A DNA stretch of 64,000 nucleotides from positions 53,893,048 to 53,957,047 of the forward strand of contig NC_054741.1 in the NCBI RefSeq assembly GCF_018143015.1, written 5' to 3'. Origin of the DNA: Lytechinus variegatus (Eukaryota; Echinodermata; Echinoidea; Temnopleuroida; Toxopneustidae). The position numbers and the translations under genes are program-made. The notes under the pieces are model-generated. The model was not told the origin of the DNA. It was given only the letters and a program-made list of their open reading frames with translations, and ran no database searches. Shown piece after piece: positions 23,792 through 34,600 of this stretch (position 1 is its first letter; each line of letters starts with the position of its first letter).

Positions 23792-24767
23792 GCACTTGTT
23801 CACTGCTACCACCCTGCCTGTGGGGAATCTACAGGTAGGACTATGGTATGCCAATGTTGTACAGAGCACAAGCTTAAAAAAAATCATTAAAATATCACTT
23901 TTGTGACCAAAATTACTCATTTCCATACAGTTGCAATTTGTTTTTCATTAGTAACTTGGCAATATTGTGTGTATTCAGCAGAGCGCTCAAAAACTTAAAT
24001 TTGGGGCATATTTTTGTGTACGCCCTCTATTGGTGGAAAGTAATATGGCAAGAAAATTTTCATTTTTTATCTCTATTTTTAATTAAGAATAAAATGATTT
24101 AAAGTATCAAATTTAAATAAGAGCCAAGTTGTATAAATAATAGGTGTAATGGAAACTGTCAGTGTAAAAAAATCAAGCATTTGCCCCAAACAAAAAGAGG
24201 AAATAAGCCAAACATTGCCACCCTTATTTTGCCACACATGGAGATATAACTGAGAACCACTCATTCAATGAACAAGGTTATGATATAACCTTGTTCTCAC
24301 TTATCTCTCCATGTGTGGCAAAATAAGGGTGGCAATGTTTGGCTTTTTTAATATTTTCTCCTTTTCTTTGGGGCAAATGCTTGATTTTTTTTTACACTGA
24401 CAGTTTCCATTACACCTATTATTCATACAACTTTACTCTTATATAAATTTGATTCTTTAAATTATTTTTTTCTTAATTAAAAATAGAGATCAAAAAATGA
24501 AAATTTTCTTGCCATATTACTTTCCACCAATAGAGGGCGTACAAAAAATATGCCCTAAAATTCAAGTTTTTCAGCGCTCTGGTGAATACAAAAATGATTC
24601 CCAAGTTACTAATCAAAAGTAAATTGCAACTGTATGGAAATTAGTAATTTTGGTCACAAAAGTGATATTTTAATGATTTTTTAAAGTGTGTGCTCTGTAC
24701 AACATTGGCATACCATAGTCCTACCTGTACATTCCCCACAGGCAGGGTGGTAGCAGTGAACAAGTGC
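23792..24767. repeat. Nearly 1-kb palindrome (arms of about 485 bp)
   Basis: The left arm (from GCACTTGTTCACTGCTACC) and right arm (ending with its inverse) match over almost their full length, including TAGAGGGCGTAC, CCATATTACTTTCCACCAAT and ATTTTGCCACACATGGAGA. The dyad centre at about 24283 is AACAAGGTTATGATATAACCTTGTT. The arms differ by scattered substitutions and small indels, so the sequence could fold into one long hairpin. It lies upstream of the ASPHD start codon. Sequence from the centre (TTGAATGAGTG / GGTTATATCATAACC) recurs inverted just outside the right arm, at 24768-24835. Confidence 0.92.
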
Positions 24768-24899
24768 TGAGAACAAGGTTATATCATATAGCTCTATGGT
24801 TATATCATAACCTTTTTCATTGAATGAGTGACCCATGGTAATCCAACAATGAAAGTCATCACCGACAAATATCAATTAATTCATAAGTACGGTACCTGA

Positions 24900-25560
24900 T
24901 TTGTAGCCCCACCTATGTCGAAGTTAAATTTCACTTTCAAGTTTTAAACAAATTGACTTTATACGTACTTTTCTCCTGAACAGTAGATCAAGACTGACCA
25001 GGCTAGATCATAGATGCCTTGATGAGCACAGCGACCCACCGTCGTGTACCACCACATCAACGGTTCACTTCAGCTGCCGTAAAGTTCCGGACAGCATTAC
25101 GGTGTTCTCAATAGCATCATGTCTCATCTTGACTTGTGTAAAAAAGTCTTTATTTGACTATAGAGTCGAGTGGCATATGCATACAGCATAGACAGGATAA
25201 TTCAGATATTTTACTTCCATTCCAATCAGAGACGAGTGAAGCCGATAGGTCGTTCAGCTCCGTAGGACAACTGATGTTGCAAGAATCAAGGATTGTCTCC
25301 TTGCAGTGAAATTTAATGCGACTTGTATTTTCCGCAGCTCGCGCTCAGCATGCAGCAGCGCTGTAGATAGTCTATTTCAAAGCTTTTAGTAAAACTTATT
25401 TGTCATTTCACATATATTTAAGTCTAAAAACAAATTATTGATTCATTGTATTTCATTCTGTATCTTTAGCAAACATCAATAAAATATATGATTAAAATCA
25501 TTATGGGATTTATTATGAGATATGCTGAAAAATAATGAAAATTACTATAGACCTAGAAGC
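24900..25560 (-). other. Upstream region of ASPHD, possible promoter or 5'UTR exon
   Basis: This stretch is free of obvious repeats and has a GC-richer part at 25320-25370. It may contain the start of the ASPHD transcript, but I cannot define an exon. Confidence 0.25.
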
Positions 25561-25589
25561 AGGATAAGGCTAAAATAGGGAAATTCCCT

Positions 25590-26110
25590 AAAACTGGCCG
25601 TTGTCTCGGCTGTGGCTCGGCGCCGATAATGGAGGTTGGTAAAAGTGGCCATGGCGTACCTGACAGATCCCCGGAGGGTGAGGGGTACTTAGATTTCATT
25701 TGGACGGGGGTGTGCGGCTGAAGGTCTTTGTTCAAAACCCACACCCATATTTACGGGTCATTTGGGCTAAAAAGTTACCCATTATAAGGGATTTATTACA
25801 GAGGCGGATCCAGTTTCAAAAAGCACTTAAAATATAATATATTCCGGTGACCCCCCCCCCAAAAAAAAGCGTTTAAATGGGTATTTTTCAGTTTTGTACA
25901 GGGGCCGCGCGTGCACTCGTTAAGGGTATCAAAAGCACCGTTTTGTGTGAGTGTGTTTTTTTAAAGGGTGATATGAAAGAGTGGTCAATGGTCTATCGCG
26001 GGGTCAAAAGTATTTAGGGTACTTTTTTCCCCAAAAAATAAGCTTTTTTTTAAGACTAGCCAAAAGAGTTTAGGGTATGTTTTTCCCCAAGCTAATTCCC
26101 CGGGGTTTTT
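25590..26110. repeat. Decayed poly-G-family and hAT-end repeat fragments
   Basis: Contains GGGGTACTTAGATTTCATTT with a GGGGGTGTGCGGC-type tract (similar in style to 58137), a hAT-like end CAGAGGCGGATCCAG at 25799, and GAGTTTAGGGT words like those inside 18847-19405. No border is certain. Confidence 0.4.
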
Positions 26111-26439
26111 CCTCTTCATTTATGAAAAGTGCTCTGGTTCTTCCCCATAGTAAGCAATGATCCTGCATGGGAACGGGCCTGTGAAACGAGAAATGACGGT
26201 CGTGAAATTTGTCGAAATTGTTTAGGGGTCATATTCTGTAAACAACATGTTGAGGGCCGAATTGGTCGTCCGCCCCCTCCCCCTAATGCATGGCGGCGCA
26301 AGAAAAAGAAGAAAGAAGAGGAGGGAGAAAGGGAGAAGAAGGGTAGGAGGAGGAAGACATAAATAATTTAAAAGAAAACAGATTTCACTAGCGCTTCAAC
26401 ATGCATTGCTTGTTGAAAAATAAAGTGACGATAATATGA

Positions 26440-26890
26440 AACGACATTTCCACCCCCCCCCCATGAGAAAAAGAAAAAATCCCACAAGCATAACACTGAA
26501 AATTTCATCAAAATCGGATGTAAAAATAAGAAAGTTGTGACATTTTTAGATTTCGCTTAATTTCACAAAATAGTTATATTTGCACATCCCTGGCTGTCGG
26601 TATGCAAATCTGGGATGCAAATGAAGGAACTGATCACATCACTCACTCACTATTTCTTTTGTATGAAACATTCTAATTTTCTCCTCATTGTCCTGTGAAA
26701 CAAAGTTGTATTTCTCACTGAACACGTGGAATTACCATTGTTTAACATGTGGGTTAGTCAAGTTACTCCTTATACTCTCAAATCTCAAATCTGTAAATAC
26801 TATTCAAACAATAAAAAAAACAGAAGAAACAGTGAGTGAGGGACATCATCGATTCTCTCTTTTGAATGCATGTGTTTTATACTATTTTTC
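26440..26890 (+). mobile_element. Truncated copy of the TTAA-flanked MITE at 32784
   Basis: Shares ACAAGCATAACACTGAAAAT, GTATGCAAATSWGGGA, CATCACTCACTCACTATTTC and GTGAGTGAGKGACATCATCG in the same order as 32784-33309. Both terminal inverted repeats are missing. Confidence 0.8.
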
Positions 26891-26921
26891 CATGTTTGTT
26901 TTATTGCGAGATACGCATCAT

Positions 26922-27188
26922 CAGTGATGGATCTACGGGGGGGGGGGGGGGTAGGGGGTTCTCCCTCTCCTTGGACTGCAAAGTACAATATAATGACCTA
27001 CATTTTGGAGCCAACTCCTTCATGTGTTTTTTTTTCGAGATCAAAATTACCTTTAGTTTATAATGAACTTTTTTTGCTTGTCAGAATTTCTCGGTATACC
27101 AAACTGACTTTCGTTTGAACCCCCTTTTTTTTGCTTGTCAAATTTCTTGGTCAAACCCCCACCTTGGAAAAAGCTAGATCTGCCCCTG
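26922..27188. mobile_element. Short hAT-like element (267 bp), relative of 20688-22622
   Basis: Left end CAGTGATGGATCTACG with a poly-G run; right end, inverted, CAGGGGCAGATCTAG. The right part repeats TTTTTTGCTTGTCAAATTTC as in the larger copy. No clean 8-bp duplication survives. Confidence 0.65.
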
Positions 27189-27189
27189 A

Positions 27190-28125
27190 TCATGTCCATG
27201 ATTTTAATAAAGTGCTAAAAATAATTATCAACAAAATTCAGCTGTACGTGCTTGCATCAGGGAGATACGTATATCCTCTTCATGAATTTCTATTTCTACA
27301 AGCAGTTCTTGAAAAGCCCCTTTACGGTCATATTTTCAGCTCATGCATGCTTTGCATTATTCACTGTCGGGGTCAGTATATCCAAAATTTCAGCTCACAC
27401 ATCGCGCTATATTGTTAATCAAGAAACACTGTTTTTTTTTAATAAAAAAGTGCTAAACTGGTTTTCAGATCGGAATAATTACCACAGCTTGAAATTTTCA
27501 GCTTGCAATTCATGCCCCGAGCATAATTTTTTAGGTATGATACTCATCGTATGCATGATTAAAATTACTGCAAAGGATACTACTGGCAAAAACGTCCCTT
27601 TAGGTCTAAATCGAAAAAATACAGCTCGTGCTTCGCGCTGGGAGTTATTGTTTATTGAGATAAAAAAAAATTCATAACAACATTTTCAGCTCGGACTTAT
27701 AAGTTCTAGCCTCTTCAGCTGTGATTCATCCGGCGGGATCCACTGACGTACAGATGGGGGAGGAGCTTAAGGACCATGATGGAGCCCCACCCAAAAAAAA
27801 TGTAACGACTAAGACAAGTAACAAGCAAAGAGAAAAAGGGTGATTATGATTTCATGTTCCGAATGCTATATCAGTAGATTTTCGTTTTCAAAAGGTCATA
27901 CTTTTTGATCGCTTCTCCACTTGATCACAGCTTTTTAGCAATTTCGCTCACTAGAACAATATCTAGCCCCCCATTTTTTTTTTTTTGCTCATTACCTACT
28001 GATTTAACCCAATTTAACCATATACTTCGTGGATGCTTACACATGCATAAAAAACTAATACAGTGAAAAAAAATGAGGAGCATGAAGAAGACTATATACG
28101 TAATTGAACAATATTCATTCATTCA
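27190..28125. other. Repeat-like DNA with 'TTTCAGCTC' words, no gene
   Basis: TTTCAGCTC(G/A) phrases recur at about 27338, 27386, 27497 and 27687, and CGTGCTTCGCGCTGGG occurs at 27630, which gives a repetitive-element feel. I cannot delimit an element or see coding sequence. Confidence 0.35.
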
Positions 28126-28195
28126 TGCGTGCGTTGATTGATCGGTTGATTGATTCATCCATTGATTGATTGATTGATTCATTCATTCGTGCATT

Positions 28196-28302
28196 GAGTG
28201 GCGGACCGTGACCCAAAGGAGACAAAGCATTGGAGGGGCACTACATTGTTCGCAAACAATAAAGTGCCCCTCCAATGCTTTGTCTCCTCCGGGTCACGGT
28301 CC
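28196..28302. mobile_element. Second hAT hairpin MITE, 3' end cut by a SINE
   Basis: GAGTGGCGGACCGTGACCCA through GGGTCACGGTCC is the same hairpin as 22729-22841, but the last 10 bp of the right arm are replaced by the SINE that starts at 28303. It lies next to TGAT microsatellite DNA (28131-28190). Confidence 0.88.
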
Positions 28303-28460
28303 AACTGGGCGTTGTGGCGTGCGCCTGTAATCCAAGCTGTGGGGAAGTTACAAATTGATGCAGAGGTTCGAGCCCTGGTCACGTCTTTCGGATGGTGACG
28401 TTAAAGGTCGGTCCCAGACGTAAATAATCATATCTGATTGATACACGTCTGACAAAACTG
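28303..28460 (+). mobile_element. SINE with a 7SL/SRP-RNA-like head
   Basis: The head GGGCGTTGTGGCGTGCGCCTGTAATCCAAGCT closely resembles the 5' Alu domain of SRP RNA (GGCGCGTGCCTGTAATCCAAGCT type); it is quoted here in two parts of 20 bases or fewer: GGGCGTTGTGGCGTGCGCC and TGTAATCCAAGCT. It is followed by GGTTCGAGCCCTGGTCACG, which serves equally as a Pol III B-box, then a body with TCTTTCGGATGGTGACGTTA, and a CA-repeat tail. A tRNA-derived head that converged on this sequence is the alternative. Confidence 0.6.
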
Positions 28461-28620
28461 AAATACACACACACACACCACTGCGTGCATTCATTCATTC
28501 ATTCATTGTTTCATTCAGATCATTCATCCATCCATCTATCCATCCATCCATCCATCCATCCATCCATACATCCATACATACATACGTCCATCCATCCATC
28601 CATGCATCTATCCATCCATC
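28461..28620 (+). repeat. Microsatellites (CA)n, (ATTC)n and (CATC)n
   Basis: A CA run at 28463-28478 is followed by ATTC repeats and a long tract of CATC/CATA repeats (28525-28618). A TGAT tract precedes the MITE at 28131-28190. Confidence 0.95.
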
Positions 28621-29616
28621 ATCTCCAAGCTGAATCGTTCGTTCGTATAATGATCGTAATTGGTTGCTCAATTCATGTATTCATCGCTTACAGGTTCAGT
28701 GTACTCGACTAGTAAGTCAAGGCATCGATAACCCCTGTGTTCTATTTCTTGTATTACATTCACTGTTATTTAAAAAAAAATATTGTTACATTTATTATAG
28801 GCTACATTAATTGATCATGCATTGGCGTATTGATGTATTTCATAGAGACGTATATTATAATTTATTATCTTTATGTATTTTTAATCGAGAATAAAGTCAA
28901 CCCAACCACCGAACTTTTTTAGTCTAGCGCCATCTTTAGTCTGCATCTTGGTTTTATTTGGTCATGTGACTATGCACAGCGGCGTTTTTAATTTTTTTCA
29001 AACGTAAACCAGTTACAGACTCCGATCGATCCCACGCATACATTTCGCCGTCTGTTAATTGTGTCAGCACTAGTCAGTGTCAGCAGTACTTTGTGTTTCT
29101 TCTAACCGATACTGGAAGACTTGAGACTTTCTTCTTGCATATCTGGGTCCTTGTGTATAGAGCTTTGGGTATGTAGTGTAGTAAATTTCGATGATTTTAC
29201 TAATGTCAAAAAGTTAAAAAAAGTCTGAGAGAGACTGAGTGAGACGAGAAGTGAGACTGAGCCTGAGGCCTGAGCTGAGACTCGAAGAGTGTGTGACTGT
29301 CACTGTCAGACTGAGTCTGAGTGTGACTCACTCATGGTTTCAAATCGTCTCGTGTGTGAAGGATTCATATGCACCTGGTGCACGCGAATCTTTCACACCC
29401 TTTTTACTGTATAACTACATGTATGACTTTACATCATAGACGTAGCTAAGAATTATAATTACACTTACCGAACCGATATGGATCATTTGTTGAATTCTCT
29501 TTGCTGTTTTTTTTAATAAAATAAGAGCATTTTTTGTGATCTTCACGTAGATGCCTCTGGATCAGCAATGATATCAACTTTTGCCTAAAGAGGGCGCGCG
29601 ATGTTATTCACAAAGC

Positions 29617-29847
29617 CGGTAGGCACTTAAGAACCAAGTTTGAAAGGATACTTGTAAAATTATGTCACTCTGGCCGATGAATATTCATTATATCGTGATC
29701 GTGGTCGTGCGTGTTCAATACACACTGAGTGCATGCATGCAGAGAGTTTGTATTGAACACGCACGACCACGATCTAATGAATATTCATCGCGACAGTGAC
29801 GTAATTTTACGAGTGTCCTTTCAAACTTGGTTCTTAAGTGCCTACCG
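29617..29847. mobile_element. 231-bp hairpin MITE upstream of SPAG5
   Basis: Inverted arms of about 100 bp: CGGTAGGCACTTAAGAACCA at the left and its inverse at the right, with matching inner parts GTATTGAACACGCACGACCA around a short GCATGCATGC centre. No target duplication is clear. Confidence 0.85.
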
Positions 29848-30049
29848 TACCTTTGTTTACGGTGTTGCAAGCTAGCTGCATTCTAGGCGATCAGCATTAT
29901 TTTCTTGCTCGTTCAATCCACTTTCATCATCATCTTGTCAAAAGATGGCGTACTTTACCAATAAGTATATACATGAGATGCAACCTGTTGATTTTTGGTA
30001 CAATTTCCTATTATGCGCTGACGACTTGAATTGAGAATGTTCGATACGA

Positions 30050-30135
30050 AAAATTGCTTTTCGATTGTTGTTTGCGTACTTTCCACCGCAGTATTAAGGA
30101 CGGATCGAACAGAGTATCCTGGTTGAGACTTGGAG
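30050..30135 (+). other. Possible 5' non-coding exon of SPAG5
   Basis: The stretch ends at a strong donor (TTGGAG|GTAAGC) 1.5 kb upstream of the acceptor before the SPAG5 start codon. This is position and splice-motif evidence only. Confidence 0.3.
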
Positions 30136-30309
30136 GTAAGCGATAACACTTTTATAAATAATTTCCAATTCATTTTTAAAACAAACTTAAATCATTAAAA
30201 TAAGAATACGATAGTGGAGAAATACTGAAACGTTTGGCGTTTTTCATTCCCTCACATTCGTGTGATGAATGAAAACGTCAAAGTCCACTATGAAACCACA
30301 TGCGTTGTG

Positions 30310-30334
30310 CGAGGTTAGTATTACTAACCTCGCA
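30310..30334. repeat. 25-bp palindrome
   Basis: GCGAGGTTAGTA followed, after one base, by its reverse complement. It lies in the SPAG5 upstream region, next to a second short dyad (AGACCAAAAGCTTTGGTCT, 30365-30383). Confidence 0.7.
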
Positions 30335-30819
30335 TGTTGTGTGAGTGAGTATGACTGTGTGTGATAGACCAAAAGCTTTGGTCTCTGTTATGTTGGTTGT
30401 TCCGCTGAACTACGTTGGTCTCCACTCACCAAATACAGAGACCGAAGTTCTAGCGCGATCTGTACATACAGGGGACTCAATGTAGCCTAGTCTATAAGTA
30501 TATGTAAATCGAATAAAAAATCAGATCGAAAATCGGATCGGCAGTTAAGCTCAGAGCTACCAAGTCTCACACATTGTGCATTCAGGGTCTGTCTCACGAT
30601 CTTACGCATGGCACCCATTTTTCTCACGCATCGAGACCCAACAGAAAAAAAAGAGAAAAAGTAGCATTATTCGCCAGATTATACGTTTTTACTCGACCCC
30701 CATCATAATAAAATGCCCTCTTAGAATGTTGGCTACATGTAGTGCTATAATTATGACCAATTTTAGGGGACATGTGGATCTCTTTCAGAATTATTGGCCC
30801 TATTGCAGTTATATATCGA

Positions 30820-31016
30820 GGCAATTCCGTAAAATAATCAATTTTTTTGTACATCCGACCCCATTTTCATCAAGTGTTATTTCACTTCATTAACTGACCA
30901 AGTCATGATAATTTGAGAGCATTAAAGACTGTCAAAAGAACCAGAAATCAGAGACAGAAAATTTCATGAAGGCTTCACATGCATACGGTCGGATGTACAT
31001 ATTTTATGGAATTGCC
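30820..31016. mobile_element. MITE with GGCAATTCCRTAAAATA ends
   Basis: Inverted ends GGCAATTCCGTAAAATA...TGTACATCCGACC and GGTCGGATGTACATATTTTA. Another copy lies in SPAG5 intron 17 (48412-48584). Confidence 0.7.
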
Positions 31017-31648
31017 CACCTATATTTTCTAATACTGGTATTTAAATTACCAATTGAAATCATCACCGATCTAAAAAATACCCATTATCAATAGGTTGGC
31101 TGGAGTCTAAATATTGGTGGTACATGCTGCCTCAATAATTTTTGTTAGAAAAATGGGAAATGGATGGAAATGCAGGGAAGGCCCCCTCTGTAGACCAGCA
31201 GCACTGTGATTGATGCTGCTGAGTAGGGCCATCCTCTCATTTTCATTTGTCAATTTATTTTATATGTGATACATGTATCGTTCATTGTTTTTAATGGAAA
31301 TTCCATTCAAATACTACAAAATATACTTGAATATTTCCAGGTATTGCCCAGAAAATCCAGGAAGGATTGAGTTAATATTTTGTGTGCATGCTAAGAGAAA
31401 AAATCCAACAATGAAATAGATGGCATTCCCCAGAAATATTGATTTCTGAAAGGTGAAATATGAGATATTAAGACTGTATTCAGAATACAGCCCGCAGGTT
31501 TTCCTAATGGATGTCATTCATATATCATCAGAGATGTTCCATGATTTAGGCCTACTTTGCACTACAAATGAATAACATTTGATTCTGTTTGCATTTTTCT
31601 CACAGCAGCAGAAAGGGATGACAAGCTGATAAAATACAAAATAAAATC

Positions 31649-34600
31649 ATGTATCAGAGGACGCCATTCCGTTCTCAGAGGTTGACGGAACCTCTGAGAG
31701 ACAAAGAAAATGTCAAATCTACTGGTTTAGCAGCAATGGTGAGTAAAAAAGACCACTGTAAAATAAGAACAGTATAATTCAACTCATGGCTGTAACACAA
31801 TTTGTGTAAAATACTACTTTTAAGGACTTGATTTGTCTGGTCTGCTGTTTTGTAATCCAAGCATTTTAACCTTGTCACCGGTCTCTGTGACAACACCCCA
31901 CTGATTTTGTACTGTGGGAATTTTGCTTTGCTTTGTATTGTGTTATGTCAAAACAGTATGTAGTGTAGTGTTATTATCAATCAATTTTCTATTCTATTGA
32001 AGAAATATTAATGCTTGAATTGTTAGAGTCACCATGTTAATCCGTACATATAGCCACTCCAGTTTGCAAGCAGTCAAAGTCGAAGGACGATTTTAAGGTA
32101 TTAAAAATCCAATCTTTTTAAAAATCTGCTTGAAATTTGCAGGGATCCAAGAGTATGCCCTAATGAACAAATGAATACTGTATATTTAGCAATTTTCATA
32201 TGAGAATGGAAAATTGTCCTGATTTTAGTTAGTTTGAAGATGTTCATGTATGGAATCATTTGGATGTTTGGAGTAATGAGTTCTAGTTTTTGATGCTTCA
32301 AGGGATATACATTGTAAGATTGTTTAAATCAGAAGAGTTTTTGTATATTGAGTCCAATTGATTAGACTTACACTGAGTTCTATGTGCTTTTAGATCATGC
32401 TAGCTTCAAACTATAAGAGAAACATATCTATTTTATGTTGGTGTTACGATTGGATGTGATGATTACTAACTCAATTTCTCTCACTCCCAAGGTACCTGGA
32501 AGGGCCAGAACCCCCATGAAAGCATTTGGCTCTCCTCACACGCCCCTCACTCCGTTGAGGCAGCCTCTAGCTCTGGTGAATGGACCAGGGTCGGGTTTGA
32601 AAGGCCAGCAACCTCGGAAGCATAGCCTCAAGCCATCGTTACCCCGTATCGAGGCCCTTCGGAATGAAGGTGGGATAGGGAAGCTAGATGGGGGCTCTGC
32701 CACGAGAGGGACAAAAACTCCAAAGAGACCTACATGTAAAAGACAGAAGTGAGTGGCCAGTTTGCTTGTTATTGAATTTTTAAAGGACAAGTCTACCCCA
32801 ACAAAAAACATGATTTGAATAAAAAGAGAAAAATTCTACAAGCGTAACACTGAAAATTTCACCAAAATCAGATGTAAAATAAGAAAGTTATGATATTTTT
32901 AAGTTTCGCTTCATTTCGGTCGGTATGCAAATGAGGGAACTGATGACATCACTCACTCACTATTTCTTTTGTATTTCATTATATGAAATATGAAATATTT
33001 CAATTTTCTTGTCATTGTCATGTGAAATGAAGTTTCATTCCTCCCTGAACACGTGGAATTCCATTATTTTAACATTTTGTGCTTCAGGCAAGGAGGTCCT
33101 AATCGTCAAATTCGAAAAAAATCTAAATATTGCATAATTCAAACAATAAAATAAAAGAAATAGTGAGTGAGTGACATCATCGACTCTCTCATTTGGATGT
33201 AACTGGCTCGTTCATATAACTATTTTGTTAAAAATAAGCAAAACTTTGAAATGTCATAACTTTCTTATTTTATATTCAAATCAACATTTTTCTGAGGTGG
33301 ACTTGACCTTTAAAAGATAAAATAAATTTGTGTTTTTAACTTAACTTTTTAATCCCATCGTTGCAACAATTTTCATTGCCAGAGATTTTATGTACACACA
33401 CTGGATATTTTTTTAGTATATTGTTAATGCACATAGAATATAATATAGTTTTTCACAGAGAAAATCATTTTGCTTGATTCATAGTTTATGAAAACATCTC
33501 AAATGCAATTTCAATTTCGAGGATGTACTTTCCATTAGATTGTGGATGCTATTAAAAAAAGACCCTTACAAGCCTTACATTAAAGTCAAGTAGTGTCTTT
33601 GTCTATGGTTTGCAGTCAAAATCACTGATTCATCTGTTTATTCAATATTAACTGCAGTCTTCTAGGTCAGAAAGGAATGGCTCTAGAGAGCTTTATAAAT
33701 GAGCCAAGTGGTCAGATATTTGTGATAAGGCTGATAAGGCTACCTACCACCATACTGGCATTTTTCCAGCATTCATGGTCTTTGTGTGTTGCATGCTGCT
33801 GCACCGGACCAGCGACACGGACGTCCCTTAGAGTGCTTTTAAGTTGGGTGTTTGGGATGCCTCAATCATTTTTCACCTTTTTAATTTTATATTATTAATG
33901 ACTTCCATTTCATCTAATAAGTTCGGGTATTTGTTATTTATTTATTTATTTATTTATATGATGTATGTTTCATCTTGTCTGAAGCAAATTTTGCAAAACG
34001 AATTGATCTCTTTTAACATTTAGCTTCATTTGTTTCTGTCAGGTCCAAGAGCTGTGCTTCCACACCCAGCCTTGCCAGTGTCACTAAACCTAAACCAGAT
34101 GATAGTGTTGTAGATTCTATTACAACTCATCTCTTTGATCAGATTCTTCAATCTGAACTGGGTCTGGTCAAAAGTAACACCACATTACATCAGGTATGTG
34201 AATGACCTCTTGAGGGATGGGACTCTACAATATTAGGCTATTTGATTAGATTCATTCTGAGCTATGATTTATCCAGAACTATGGATAACTTATTATGAGT
34301 ATGTTAACCCTATCTAGGTCAGGGTATTTTTGGAGTTCATATGGCGGGGGGGGGGCTTCCCAGGCCCCCCTTGAGATCTTGACCGTGCGATCGTGCCGAA
34401 AATTAGCACGTGGGTTGCCTGGGACATAATCTACAAAATTGTATAGTAATTTATTTCATGCGAATCGCTATTAAGTGATTATGCTAATTTATGCATAATT
34501 AGTATGCGAAATCATACTTTATCCTCTATCTCCCAAAATAAAGCTCCAAATGTACTAATTTTTGGTAAAGAAACTCTTTTGTGGTATTGTTAGCAAGTGT

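Noticed and set aside
28485-28712. Frame of [12 protein letters not shown] repeats
   Set aside because: It is the CATC microsatellite translated.
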